From Chloroflexota bacterium (lineage in GTDB: Bacteria; Chloroflexota; Dehalococcoidia; Lucifugimonadales; Lucifugimonadaceae), in assembly GCA_002718415.1 (NCBI GenBank), contig PBEM01000006.1, positions 36,009-100,008 of the forward strand: DNA of 64,000 nucleotides. Reading direction: 5' to 3'. Below, piece by piece: positions 35,419 to 44,687 of the stretch; within the stretch, counting starts at the first letter, position 1, and every line of letters starts with the position of its first letter. A program made the translations under genes and the position numbers. The notes beneath the pieces are model-generated. The model was not told the DNA's origin and did no database searches. It was given only the letters and a program-made list of their open reading frames with translations.

Positions 35419-37428
35419 TTAAAGTATTTTTTTAGTGGTTTTATGAGAAAAAACAATTAAAGTTTCATCCTTTTTTTGGTCTCCAACATCATTAAATTTT
35501 TTAATACTGATACTGATAGCCCAAACCCTATTTAACCATCGATATATACCATTAATTCCTGAATCAGACCAGTCCCCTCCTTGATCCCATGGACCCAAAA
35601 ACATTAAATACGATCTTAATGTATCAGAGCCATATTTTTGGATTACAGGATCAGGATTTAAAGGATTTGATCTTTTTGAAATTTTTTTATGATCTTTAAT
35701 CAACATTCCTTGATTGAAAAGTTTTGTATATGGTTCACTTATATTTACATAATTTAAATCTCTTAAAGCTTTGGTAAAAAACCTAGAATACAATAAATGC
35801 ATTACTGCGTGTTCCGCCCCGCCCATATACTGGTGAATTGGCCCCCAATTTATTAGATCTTCAGACCTAAAAGGAACATCTTTTGAGTCAGGACTCATAA
35901 ATTTGAAATGGTACCAAGAAGAATCCACAAACGTATCCATTGTATCCGTTTCTCTTTTAGCTTCATCACCACATTTTGGACATGTAGTATATAAAAATTC
36001 TTTATTAAGAGTCAAAGGAGATTTTCCAGTTGGATTAAATTCAACATTATCCGGCAATAAAACTGGTAGTTGATCAAAAGGCACTGGAACTGTTCCGCAT
36101 TGTTCACAATAAATTATTGGAATAGGTGTACCCCAATATCTTTGCCTAGAAATTAACCAATCTCTTAAATGATAAGTAATTGTCCTTGTTCCTAATTTTT
36201 TTTCCTCTATGAAATCAGCTATTGTATCTTTAGCAAGATTATTATTTAGTCCACTAAATTCTCCAGAATTAATTAAATTTCCTTCTTCCACCCAAGCTTC
36301 ATTAATATTAAAATTTTCCTCAGGTTTTACTACTACCCTTATTTCTAAGTTGTATTTTTCAGCAAAAATATAATCTCTTTGATCATGTGCAGGTACACCC
36401 ATTACAGCACCTGTACCATAACTAGATAATACATAGTCTCCAACATAAATAGGAATACGTTCATTGTTCAGAGGATTGATACAATACGCTCCTGTAAATA
36501 CTCCTGTTTTGTCTCTTTCAGTTGAAGTTCTTTCTATCTCAGAAATTCTTGCCGCATTTTCTATATAAGAATATACTGAATCTCTTTGTTCATCTTGGAT
36601 TATAGATTTCAAGATTTTATGTTCAGGAGATAACACAATAAAAGTGACCCCAAAAATAGTATCTATACGCGTAGTAAATGTTTCAATAAATTCACCTTCA
36701 ATAAATTCATCTAAATCAAATTTAATGGTCACACCTATAGATTTTCCTATCCAATTTCTCTGCATCATTTTTATTTTTTCTGGCCAATTTATCTTGCCCA
36801 TATCTAAAAGTTCTTCTGCATAATCAGTAATACGAAAAAACCATTGAGGCAATTCTTTTTTTAAAACTTCTGTACCGCATCTTTCACAACTACCATCCTT
36901 AACCTGCTCATTAGCAAGTGTTGTTTGATCTTTTGGACACCAATTTGCTAATCCAGAAGCCCTATATGCCAAATTATTATTATAAAATTCTAGAAAAAAA
37001 TGCTGATTCCATTTGTAATATTCTGGATCAGAAGTCACTAGTTCTCTTGACCAATCATATGATGTCCCCATAGATCTAAATTCTTTTCGAAAATTATTAA
37101 TATTTTCTAATGTCCATTTAGAAGGATTAATCCCATTTTCTATTGCTGCATTTTCTGCTGGTAGACCAAAAGAATCAAACCCTTGAGGATGCATTACATT
37201 ATAACCTTGCATTCTACGAAATCGAGCGTGAGCATCAGCTGGGGCAAATGCATACCAGTGACCAATATGTAAATTACCAGAAGGATATGGAAACATGCTT
37301 AATGCAAAATAATTTTCCTTGCCTTTAACATTATTTTTTGCATTATATATTCCATCTTCCTCCCACTTAACTGTCCATTTGTTCTCTATTAAAGACGGAT
37401 TATATTTCTCAAATTTATCAGACTCCAA
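35419..37428 (-). CDS. leuS: leucyl-tRNA synthetase, N-terminal/catalytic part ending at a premature TAA
   Basis: 669-aa part of LeuRS: HIGH motif in GNLHIGHW (residues 54-57), zinc-type cysteines WCPKDQTTL...CERCG, an editing CP1 domain (TTRIDTIFGVTFIVL, GVPAHDQRD), a second Cys pair YCEQCG / CPKCGDEA, and the KMSKS-equivalent KKISKR (about residue 581). The frame ends at FSHKTTKKIL-TAA, where intact LeuRS continues with an E/D residue and then the anticodon-binding helices found in the next ORF in the same frame. LeuRS is essential and no second leuS is in this window. Confidence 0.92.
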   Translation of the reverse strand: MESDKFEKYNPSLIENKWTVKWEEDGIYNAKNNVKGKENYFALSMFPYPSGNLHIGHWYAFAPADAHARFRRMQGYNVMHPQGFDSFGLPAENAAIENGINPSKWTLENINNFRKEFRSMGTSYDWSRELVTSDPEYYKWNQHFFLEFYNNNLAYRASGLANWCPKDQTTLANEQVKDGSCERCGTEVLKKELPQWFFRITDYAEELLDMGKINWPEKIKMMQRNWIGKSIGVTIKFDLDEFIEGEFIETFTTRIDTIFGVTFIVLSPEHKILKSIIQDEQRDSVYSYIENAARISEIERTSTERDKTGVFTGAYCINPLNNERIPIYVGDYVLSSYGTGAVMGVPAHDQRDYIFAEKYNLEIRVVVKPEENFNINEAWVEEGNLINSGEFSGLNNNLAKDTIADFIEEKKLGTRTITYHLRDWLISRQRYWGTPIPIIYCEQCGTVPVPFDQLPVLLPDNVEFNPTGKSPLTLNKEFLYTTCPKCGDEAKRETDTMDTFVDSSWYHFKFMSPDSKDVPFRSEDLINWGPIHQYMGGAEHAVMHLLYSRFFTKALRDLNYVNISEPYTKLFNQGMLIKDHKKISKRSNPLNPDPVIQKYGSDTLRSYLMFLGPWDQGGDWSDSGINGIYRWLNRVWAISISIKKFNDVGDQKKDETLIVFSHKTTKKIL

Positions 37429-37452
37429 ATTATTTCATCCAAAAAATTATTA

Positions 37453-38379
37453 CTAAGATCCGATTCTGTCATCAAAATGAGTTCTCAAATTAGGATTATC
37501 AACTATGAAATCCTTAACATACATAATTGCTTCTTCTGGAAGTTGTATACTTAATCCTCCATCAACAGGAAGAACCACACCTGTTATAAAAGAAGCTTCA
37601 TCTGAACATAAAAATGAAATAGCATTGGCAATATCTGCTGGTACACCAGTCCTTCTCACAGGATATTGTAATTCAAATAATTTAAATCCTGCTTCATTAC
37701 CTTGTTCTCTCCACATAGCTTCTCCACTTTCAGTTACTACATGGCCTGGAGCTATAGCATTTACTGTTATACCTAATGGACCAAAATCTATGGCCATTTG
37801 ACGAGTAATTCCTATTACAGCTGCCTTACCGGCTTCATAAATCAGTGCTCTAGGAGCCTGTAAAAGTCCATGAACTGATGAAATATTAATTATTCGTCCA
37901 ACATTTTGTTTGGGAGGTTCTCCATGCCTCAAACCTGCCCCTGACCATTCAATATCTTCTTTAGAAATACTTCCAGATTCTTCCATTACAGGAACAGCAT
38001 ATTTGGCACCTAAATATAATGATTTTGCCAATAAATTTAATCCTCTATCCCAAGCTTCTGAACTAATTTCAACAGCACTACCAAAAGAATGGGCTCCGCC
38101 ACCATATGCGTTTTGGACTAACATGTCCAATCTTCCTGTTTTTTGTAAGGTAAATTCAATCATTTCCTTAATAGTATTTTCTTCAGAAACATCTCCTATT
38201 ATATAATCGGCTGTTCCTCCTGAAGATTTAATATTATTTACATTTTTAATAGCAGAAGATTCGTCAATATCAATAATAATTACATGTGCACCCCCCTCCG
38301 CTAATTTTCTTGCAGTACCACCACCAATACCTCTGGCACCTCCAGTTACAATAGCTGTTCTTTTGTCAAATTTACCCAT
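37453..38379 (-). CDS. short-chain dehydrogenase/reductase (SDR), extended loop form
   Basis: 308-aa SDR: cofactor loop VTGGARGIGGGTARKLA (about 10-26), IIDIDESS (acidic after beta-2, favours NAD), QNAYGGG in place of NNAG, catalytic Ser in INISSVHGL, and Y-x3-K in YEAGKAAVIG. The 30-residue insertion before the catalytic Ser (SGSISKEDIEWSGAGLRHG region) and the C-terminal tail make it longer than typical FabG-like SDRs. GGGG lies 7 nt before the ATG. It sits between leuS and the ManD-like dehydratase, transcribed in the same direction. Substrate unknown; sugar-type is inferred from context. Confidence 0.9.
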   Translation of the reverse strand: MGKFDKRTAIVTGGARGIGGGTARKLAEGGAHVIIIDIDESSAIKNVNNIKSSGGTADYIIGDVSEENTIKEMIEFTLQKTGRLDMLVQNAYGGGAHSFGSAVEISSEAWDRGLNLLAKSLYLGAKYAVPVMEESGSISKEDIEWSGAGLRHGEPPKQNVGRIINISSVHGLLQAPRALIYEAGKAAVIGITRQMAIDFGPLGITVNAIAPGHVVTESGEAMWREQGNEAGFKLFELQYPVRRTGVPADIANAISFLCSDEASFITGVVLPVDGGLSIQLPEEAIMYVKDFIVDNPNLRTHFDDRIGS

Positions 38380-38503
38380 TTTATTCCCCTACTTTTATAA
38401 ATTATTACTTTTAAATTTATCAATAGTATAATATTTTCGTCTTATTGAAATAATCCGATTTTTGTTGTCAATAAATTTATTATAAATATCTTAAACAAAA
38501 TAA

Positions 38504-39796
38504 TTATGGTTTAACCATACTACCATCACCTCTTCTAGCAGGACCCCAAGCTCCACCATATGCGCGTTCCTTAAAAGGAAATTTTTTTGCCATTTCTTCG
38601 TTTAAATCTATTCCTAAACCTGGTTTACCGTTTGACCACATATACCCATCTCTTACCTCTGGAAAACCTGGAAACATTTCTCTTGTTCTTTCAGGTGGAA
38701 TAGCATACTCTTGAATGCCAAAATTATAATTATTTAAATCTAAATTTAAATTAGCAGCATGACCTACAGGAGAAGTATCTCCTGGCCCATGCCAAGCTGT
38801 ACGTACATTAAATAGCTCACCCATTGCTGATATTTTCTTAGCTGGAGTTATCCCACCAATCTGAGACATATGTATTCTAATAAAATCTATTAAACGATCC
38901 TTAATCATAGGAATTACTTCATGAGGATTATTCCATAATTCTCCCATTGCAATAGGGGTTGAACATTGATTTCTAACCATTTTAAAATATTGATTATCTT
39001 CAGGACTAAATAAATCTTCTAAAAAGAAAAGTTGATATTTTTCAACTTCTTTTGCAAACCAAACTCCTAAAATGGGAGGTATTCTTTCATGAACATCATG
39101 TAACATTTCGAAATCCCAACCTACAGAATTTCTTAAATGCTCAAAAAGTTTAATAGCAGATCTTAAATAGGGTTTAGGTTCAAAAATACCTGCAGGATGA
39201 GCAACAATTAAATCAGAATTACTCTCATCTGGTATCCAGGAAGTAATCCATTTAGGACCAGTAAAAGCTTTAGGGTCAGGAGTATTTTTTGTTTTTTTCT
39301 TACTCCCATAATTAGAAGTTAATCCTTCAGTTGCCATTTGAACACGAATATGGTGAAAACCTTTTTCTATAAATGAGCGTACTTGATCTTCTACTTCTAC
39401 TACATTTGAACCTGAAGCATGGACATAAACCGCTGCTGCTTCTCTAGCTCTACCACCAAGTAGATCATAAACGGGCATATTTGCCATCTTACCTTTAATG
39501 TCCCAAAGAGCTTGATCAATACCAGATAAAGCATTATTTAAAACAGGGCCATTTCTCCAGTATGAAGAAACATAGCTAGTTTGCCAAATATCTTCAATAT
39601 CAGAGACATTCTTTCCTATCAAAAAAGGTTTAAGATAGTCATTAATGGCAGTAGCGACCGCTGTAGGTCTTTGGGTAAAAGTTGCATCACCTATCCCATA
39701 TAATTCTGGTTCAGTTGTATTAATCTTTACTGTTACCAACCTAATATTATCTGGTTCAGTAAGAAAAACTTTTATATCTTTAATCTTTACATCCAT
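38504..39796 (-). CDS. enolase-superfamily sugar-acid dehydratase, D-mannonate dehydratase (ManD)-like
   Basis: 430-aa enolase-superfamily enzyme. N-terminal lid GIGDATFTQRPTAVATAI and DIWQTSYVSSYWRNGPVLNNALSGIDQALWDIKGK (about residues 67-102) are ManD/RspA-like. Metal-binding Asp in LHDVHERI, Glu in FLEDLFSPED and Glu in MGELWNNP follow, then the C-terminal His in WHGPGDTSPVGHAANL and KPGLGID. These match the ManD family, whose members dehydrate D-mannonate and/or D-gluconate with varying activity. The insert around residues 155-200 (KKKTKNTPDPKAF) is Lys-rich and unusual. Divergent from the MDR alcohol dehydrogenase, a plausible pathway partner. Confidence 0.9.
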   Translation of the reverse strand: MDVKIKDIKVFLTEPDNIRLVTVKINTTEPELYGIGDATFTQRPTAVATAINDYLKPFLIGKNVSDIEDIWQTSYVSSYWRNGPVLNNALSGIDQALWDIKGKMANMPVYDLLGGRAREAAAVYVHASGSNVVEVEDQVRSFIEKGFHHIRVQMATEGLTSNYGSKKKTKNTPDPKAFTGPKWITSWIPDESNSDLIVAHPAGIFEPKPYLRSAIKLFEHLRNSVGWDFEMLHDVHERIPPILGVWFAKEVEKYQLFFLEDLFSPEDNQYFKMVRNQCSTPIAMGELWNNPHEVIPMIKDRLIDFIRIHMSQIGGITPAKKISAMGELFNVRTAWHGPGDTSPVGHAANLNLDLNNYNFGIQEYAIPPERTREMFPGFPEVRDGYMWSNGKPGLGIDLNEEMAKKFPFKERAYGGAWGPARRGDGSMVKP

Positions 39797-39918
39797 ATTA
39801 TTTTTCTTTCTAATTTATAATAAGTGCCTAAAAATGGATTCTATACTCTTTTATTTATAGCAACAAATAGAATATAGCTAGACCTATATAATAATTATAA
39901 AAAATTAGGATATTAAAA

Positions 39919-40914
39919 TTGAAACAAGTAACTTGGCATGGGAAGAATGTTTTTACATTGGATGATGTACCAGACTTAAATCCACAAGAAGGGTGGGTTA
40001 AAATAAAAATTGATACTGTAGGAATTTGTGGTACCGATGTTCATATTACACAAGGATTATTTCCTGCAACACCTCCACAAGTTTTGGGACATGAGGGCTC
40101 TGGAATCATATCAGAAGTAGGAATTGGTGTAGATAAAAAAAGGATTGGAGAAAGAGTTACTATAAATACTACTTCAAATTGTGGTAACTGTAAAAACTGC
40201 ATTGACTGGACTATTTCTAGATGTGAAAATGCAGAAAGATCTACACCATTTTTTTCCGAATTTTCACTTGCTCCTGATCAAAATGCTATAAAAATTCCTG
40301 ATGATTTAGATCTTGAAATAGCATGTATGACTGAACCGGCATCATGTTGTCTTTCAGGTGTAAAAATGTTGTCTAATTTAGAAAATAGTAGAGCATTAGT
40401 AATTGGAGGAGGAATAATGGGGCAGTTTTGCGCAGGGTTTTTAAAAACTCATGGGGCTAAAGAAGTAATTATGTCTGAACCAATTAAATCTAGAAGAGAA
40501 ATATCAAAAGATATGAATGTGGATATTTTACATGATCCCAAAGAATCTAATTTGGAAGAATTTATTGATGATTTAACTGACTCTAAAGGAATAGATATAG
40601 CAATCGAAGCAGTGGGTAAACCTGAGTTAGTAGATAAATGCATTAAGATATCTAAACCTGGAGGACAGGTCTTGATGATAGGTGTAAACCCTTCGAAAAG
40701 TAATCTAAAAACTGATTTATACGAAATGCACTATAGGGAGATAACACTCAAAGGAGCATTTGGGAGAGGAAATGTTTTTCATCAAACACCAAAAGCATTA
40801 CAAAAACTTAAATTAACAAATATGATTTCAAAGAGATATCCTCTAAATCAAGTAGAAAAAGCAATACACGACTCCTCCCTCGGAAAAGGGATCAAACTTG
40901 TAGTTAAACCTTAA
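39919..40914 (+). CDS. zinc-dependent alcohol/polyol dehydrogenase (MDR family)
   Basis: 331-aa medium-chain dehydrogenase. Catalytic zinc ligands lie in GICGTDVHI and GHEGSG; structural zinc cysteines in NCGNCKNCIDWTISRCE; Rossmann motif ALVIGGGIMGQFCAGFL. The threonine-dehydrogenase / sorbitol-dehydrogenase subgroup fits. The start is TTG at 39919 with AGGA 8 nt upstream. Divergent from the ManD-like gene with 122 nt between, and convergent with the FKBP gene. A role oxidising a sugar or polyol upstream of the dehydratases is inference. Confidence 0.9.
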   Translation: MKQVTWHGKNVFTLDDVPDLNPQEGWVKIKIDTVGICGTDVHITQGLFPATPPQVLGHEGSGIISEVGIGVDKKRIGERVTINTTSNCGNCKNCIDWTISRCENAERSTPFFSEFSLAPDQNAIKIPDDLDLEIACMTEPASCCLSGVKMLSNLENSRALVIGGGIMGQFCAGFLKTHGAKEVIMSEPIKSRREISKDMNVDILHDPKESNLEEFIDDLTDSKGIDIAIEAVGKPELVDKCIKISKPGGQVLMIGVNPSKSNLKTDLYEMHYREITLKGAFGRGNVFHQTPKALQKLKLTNMISKRYPLNQVEKAIHDSSLGKGIKLVVKP

Positions 40915-40920
40915 TTTTTA

Positions 40921-41508
40921 TTATTTTGCAGTGGCAGTTGCTGTTGCACTAGCATTTTCTGGAGTTAAAACACTAACTAATTTTATGTCGAATGTTAAAG
41001 TTGCATTCCCAGGAATTACAGGAGGCCTACCATTAATACCATATGCTAATTCTGAAGGTATTTCTACTCTTCTTCTCCCACCTTCTTTCATACTTTGCAA
41101 AGTTTCAGTCCAACCTTTTATAACTTGAACTAAAAGAAAGTTACTTGGTACTCCACGTAAGTACGAAGCATCAAATAAACACCCGTCCTCAAGCCAACCT
41201 GAATAATGAACGGTCACTAAATCATTTAAGGTAGGAGATGCGCCTTCTCCAATAACAATATCATATTGATTTAAGTACAAAGAATCTTCATTATTATCCT
41301 GAAATTGTGACTTTATTTTACTAAATTGGGATTGACCTACAGCATCAAATTTTGGAGCATCCACAGGATATTCATCATTCATACAATAACTTTTAGAAAC
41401 TGTAGGTTCAATGATTGGTATCGCTGCCTCTTCTGGATTTTTACCCGCTACTTGACAATTTACTATAGATAATAAAATGAAAATAACTAATAATAATTTT
41501 TTTATCAT
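40921..41508 (-). CDS. FKBP-type peptidyl-prolyl cis-trans isomerase, probable lipoprotein
   Basis: 195 aa from ATG 41508. N-terminal signal MIKKLLLVIFILLSIVNCQ with a lipobox-like I-V-N-C (Asn at -1 is atypical), then a linker of about 55 residues and an FKBP domain: VTVHYSGWLEDGCLFDAS, VIKGWTETLQSMKEGGRRRVEIPSELAYG and NATLTFDIKLVSV (positions about 85-180). Alanine/threonine-rich tail. Expected to act on the outer face of the membrane as a folding helper. An in-frame TTG four codons upstream is possible. Not obviously part of the sugar-acid cluster. Confidence 0.9.
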   Translation of the reverse strand: MIKKLLLVIFILLSIVNCQVAGKNPEEAAIPIIEPTVSKSYCMNDEYPVDAPKFDAVGQSQFSKIKSQFQDNNEDSLYLNQYDIVIGEGASPTLNDLVTVHYSGWLEDGCLFDASYLRGVPSNFLLVQVIKGWTETLQSMKEGGRRRVEIPSELAYGINGRPPVIPGNATLTFDIKLVSVLTPENASATATATAK

Positions 41509-41521
41509 AATAAAATCCAAA

Positions 41522-42274
41522 TTATAAAGCTGAGTTTGCTTTATCTATAAAATTCCTAGAACCCTTACCAAGCCAATCATATATTCCAACAGAAATAACT
41601 CTGACACCCATATCTACAAATTTTTCAACATTTTCATCATTTGCTAATGTTCCTGCAGTTTTACCGGAACTAACTATCCGATTAATAGAATCATCTAATT
41701 TTTCCTGTACTTCAGGATGAGTTATATTGTTAATATATCCCATAGATGCTGCAAAATCAGATGGTGCTACGAAAAATGTATCTATTCCATCTACGGATAG
41801 AATTTCATCTAAGTTTTCCCATGCTTCTATATCTTCAATCAATACAATTAGAGACGTTTCATCATTTGCTTTAAGTAAATAATCTTCTACTCCATATCCC
41901 TGACGACTTGTAAATAATCCTCTTTTTCCTAATGGTGCAAATTTCCCTCCATCAACAACATTTTGTGCTTCTTTTTTGTTATTCACATGCGGAACTACTA
42001 TAGCCTGAGCACCTCTATCTAAAGTCCTATATATTAAACCTTGATCGTTAGAATTAATCCTAGCAACAGAGGTCATACCCCATATATCACAAGCTCTAGT
42101 TAAATTACCTAGCTCCGAGGCATCTACCCATCCATGTTCTCCTTCAAGCCAAATACCATCAAAATTATTCGGTCCAAATGAATCAATATCATCTGGATGA
42201 GTTAATCCCATTGCAATAAAAGCTATTTCACCATTCGATACTTTATGTTTTATTCGATTTTTTCTTAAGTTCAT
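41522..42274 (-). CDS. HpcH/HpaI-family aldolase (2-keto-3-deoxy acid aldolase)
   Basis: Class II metal-dependent pyruvate aldolase, about 250 aa. LEGEHGWVDASEL (the E-H-x of the active site), SVARINSND with catalytic Arg, RGAQAIVVPHVNN, metal Glu in VLIEDIEAWENL, and Asp in FFVAPSDFAASMGY mark the family. The start at ATG 42274 has GGAG 6 nt upstream; an ATG four codons further up would place that GGAG inside the gene. In the neighbourhood of two sugar-acid dehydratases, splitting a 2-keto-3-deoxy sugar acid to pyruvate plus an aldehyde is the obvious guess (inference). Confidence 0.9.
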   Translation of the reverse strand: MNLRKNRIKHKVSNGEIAFIAMGLTHPDDIDSFGPNNFDGIWLEGEHGWVDASELGNLTRACDIWGMTSVARINSNDQGLIYRTLDRGAQAIVVPHVNNKKEAQNVVDGGKFAPLGKRGLFTSRQGYGVEDYLLKANDETSLIVLIEDIEAWENLDEILSVDGIDTFFVAPSDFAASMGYINNITHPEVQEKLDDSINRIVSSGKTAGTLANDENVEKFVDMGVRVISVGIYDWLGKGSRNFIDKANSAL

Positions 42275-42302
42275 ATAATTCTCCATAAATTATTACTAGT
42301 AT

Positions 42303-43634
42303 TTATCTCCCATGACAAAATTTATATTTTTTTTCACTACCACAAGGACAAGGTTTATTTCTTTGAGCCCCAGAGTAAATATCTGTGTTAGTTGTTATTT
42401 TTTTTGCTCTTGTCATTATATTAGAAGGAGGACGACCAAACTTTATTTCATTAGCCATAAATTTCATATAAGGAGAAGTATGTCCAAAAAAAATTTTATA
42501 CCCTTTACATAAATAGTTTAAACCTGGTTCTCCATCAGGAGTATTTATAAAACGCTGTTTTGGACAACCTCCATTACAGGCAAATTTAAATTCACATTCC
42601 TGACAATATTTTGGTAAAGTATTTTTTTTGTCCAATCCAAATTTTCTTTGTTGAGGAGAGTCAGTCATTTGTCTTATAGTTTTTTTCTTAACATTGCCTA
42701 ATTTATAATCCGGATAGACAAAATGATCACAAGAATAAACATCTCCATTATGCTCAATAATCATCGCATCTCCACAGGTTTCTGAAAAAATACATAGCCC
42801 TGGATTCTGACCCACCCAAGAAGCTAAAGTTGTATCAAAAATTTGTACAAATCTATCTCCAACATCCTTTCTTACCCATAAATCAAATATTGTTGCCAAA
42901 AATTTTCCATACTGCTCAGATCCTATGGACCATTCTGTTAAATCAGCTTCTTGATGGTCAGGATCAACCAGCTTTAATTTATCCTTGCGATCAGATCGTG
43001 ATTCACGTTCTACTATAGGTATAAATTGCATAAATTTACTGTCTAATTCTTCACTTAAAAATTTATAAACTTTTTCAGGATAATCGGCATTGAATCTATG
43101 AAGGACAGTTAATGTATTAAATTCTACATTAAATTTTTTTAAAAAATTTAAACCTTCAATAACTCTTTCAAAAGTAGGATTTCCTCCTCTATCAACACGA
43201 TACTTATCATGAAGATCTTTTGGCCCGTCTATAGATACACCAATTAAAAAATTTTCTTCTTTAAGAAATTCAGCCCATTCATCATTAATTAGAATTGCGT
43301 TTGTCTGAAACGCATTAGTTATTGTTTTTCCATTAGAATATTTTTTTTGTAATTTTACAGCTTTCTTATAAAAATCTACCCCAAGTAAAGTTGGCTCCCC
43401 TCCCTGCCAAGCAAAATTAACTACATTAATTTTTTGAGCTTCAATATATTGCTTAACATATTTCTCCAATATTTCATCATTCATCTGCCATTTAGATCTG
43501 GAAACAGAAGGATATAATTTCTCTTTTTCTAAATAAAAACAATACTCACAAGAAATATTACATATAGCTCCAGAAGGTTTAGCCATAACATGGACCGATA
43601 AAGGGTTATTTACTATTTTTTCTTTTGAAACCAT
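42303..43634 (-). CDS. anaerobic sulfatase-maturating enzyme (radical SAM, anSME)
   Basis: Radical-SAM enzyme that converts the active-site Cys/Ser of sulfatases to formylglycine. C25-x3-C29-x2-C32 in GAICNISCEYCFYLEKEKLY is the anSME-type cluster; WQGGEPTLLG and GVSIDGPKDLHDKYR follow. The SPASM/twitch cysteines are C-x-G-D-A, CDHFVYPDYKLGN, and CQECEFKFACNGGCPK. The C-terminus adds a SEC-C zinc motif (CPCGSEKKYKFCHG). 443 aa from ATG 43634, 5 nt after the nudC stop; a start nine codons earlier is possible. Its likely client is the Cys-type sulfatase at 59968. Confidence 0.92.
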   Translation of the reverse strand: MVSKEKIVNNPLSVHVMAKPSGAICNISCEYCFYLEKEKLYPSVSRSKWQMNDEILEKYVKQYIEAQKINVVNFAWQGGEPTLLGVDFYKKAVKLQKKYSNGKTITNAFQTNAILINDEWAEFLKEENFLIGVSIDGPKDLHDKYRVDRGGNPTFERVIEGLNFLKKFNVEFNTLTVLHRFNADYPEKVYKFLSEELDSKFMQFIPIVERESRSDRKDKLKLVDPDHQEADLTEWSIGSEQYGKFLATIFDLWVRKDVGDRFVQIFDTTLASWVGQNPGLCIFSETCGDAMIIEHNGDVYSCDHFVYPDYKLGNVKKKTIRQMTDSPQQRKFGLDKKNTLPKYCQECEFKFACNGGCPKQRFINTPDGEPGLNYLCKGYKIFFGHTSPYMKFMANEIKFGRPPSNIMTRAKKITTNTDIYSGAQRNKPCPCGSEKKYKFCHGR

Positions 43635-43638
43635 GTTT

Positions 43639-44559
43639 CTATTTAACTGACACCTCTCCATTTACCCAAGATTTTATAAGATGATGAGCTATAGCTACAG
43701 GACCTGGTATATTAATCTTTGTAGATTGTTCTTTAATAGCCAATTCTACCTCTGTTTTTGAAAACCATTTAACATCAGACATTTCTTCTTCATCAAAAAC
43801 TATTTCTTCTGTAATAGCACGAGCATGGCATCCTATCATTAATGAAGACGGAAAAGGCCATGGTTGTGATGAATGATAAACTATATTATCAACCAATAAC
43901 CCAGATTCTTCTTTTACTTCACGCTTAACAGCCTCTTCAATTGATTCTCCTTGGTCAATAAATCCTGCTAAACAAGAATAAAATCCCTTCCTTTGCCTAG
44001 CCCTAGTTTGTCCCAAAATACAATTTTCTCCATTATAAACTAACATTATAGCTACAGGATCTGTACGAGGAAAATGTTCCATCTTACACTCAGAACATTG
44101 ACGTACTTGACCTCCCCTATACGAAATTGTTTTATTTCCACATGAAGAACAAAATCTCGTTTTATTATGCCATATTAATTGGGCCCTAGCTTGAGCTAAA
44201 ATACCTGATTCTCCAGGTGATAATTGAGTTGCCACTTCTCTAGAATCGAAAAATTTTTCTTTACTATTAGAAAATTTATCATTCTGTTTGTTTACATTAA
44301 TAACAAAAAAATCATTTTTATTTTTTGATCCTAAAAATATTATTTTTTCATCATTTTTTGATGATAAGATTTCTGATACTTCGGCGAATGTCTTCCAAGA
44401 AATTTTTAGATGATTAATCTCTGAATTAACTAATGGGTTAAGGTCTTTCATTATTAAATATCTGGCATTTGGATTTTGGGAATTTATTAAAATTAAACTC
44501 TCATCTCTTCTAACTACATCTCCCCTATCTAAAGGATTACCAGCAAAAATATGTTCCAT
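43639..44559 (-). CDS. nudC: NAD(H) pyrophosphatase / decapping-type Nudix hydrolase
   Basis: 306-aa NudC: zinc ribbon CSSCGNKTISYRGGQVRQC with SEC (about residues 137-158), HFPRTDPVAIMLV, Nudix box G-x5-E-x7-REVKEESGL (GFIDQGE...), and the NADH-specific SQPWPFPSSLM. Cleaves NAD(H) and can remove NAD caps from RNA in characterised homologues. ATG start at 44559, divergent from the YjhG-type dehydratase. It is directly followed by the anSME gene, though no functional link is apparent. Confidence 0.93.
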   Translation of the reverse strand: MEHIFAGNPLDRGDVVRRDESLILINSQNPNARYLIMKDLNPLVNSEINHLKISWKTFAEVSEILSSKNDEKIIFLGSKNKNDFFVINVNKQNDKFSNSKEKFFDSREVATQLSPGESGILAQARAQLIWHNKTRFCSSCGNKTISYRGGQVRQCSECKMEHFPRTDPVAIMLVYNGENCILGQTRARQRKGFYSCLAGFIDQGESIEEAVKREVKEESGLLVDNIVYHSSQPWPFPSSLMIGCHARAITEEIVFDEEEMSDVKWFSKTEVELAIKEQSTKINIPGPVAIAHHLIKSWVNGEVSVK

Positions 44560-44687
44560 AATTAAATATTCCGATATTTATTCTCTAATAGCTCTCAATT
44601 TAACGAATTATTTCATAGTATAGGGAACAATAAGAATTTAATTAGCTTATAAAACAACAAATAAATACTTTATAAAAATCTATAAAA

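Noticed and set aside
35419-35421. Recoding of the leuS TAA (selenocysteine or pyrrolysine)
   Set aside because: Sec uses UGA and Pyl uses UAG; TAA has no such recoding. No SECIS-like structure or motif is placed here, and homologues have an ordinary residue.
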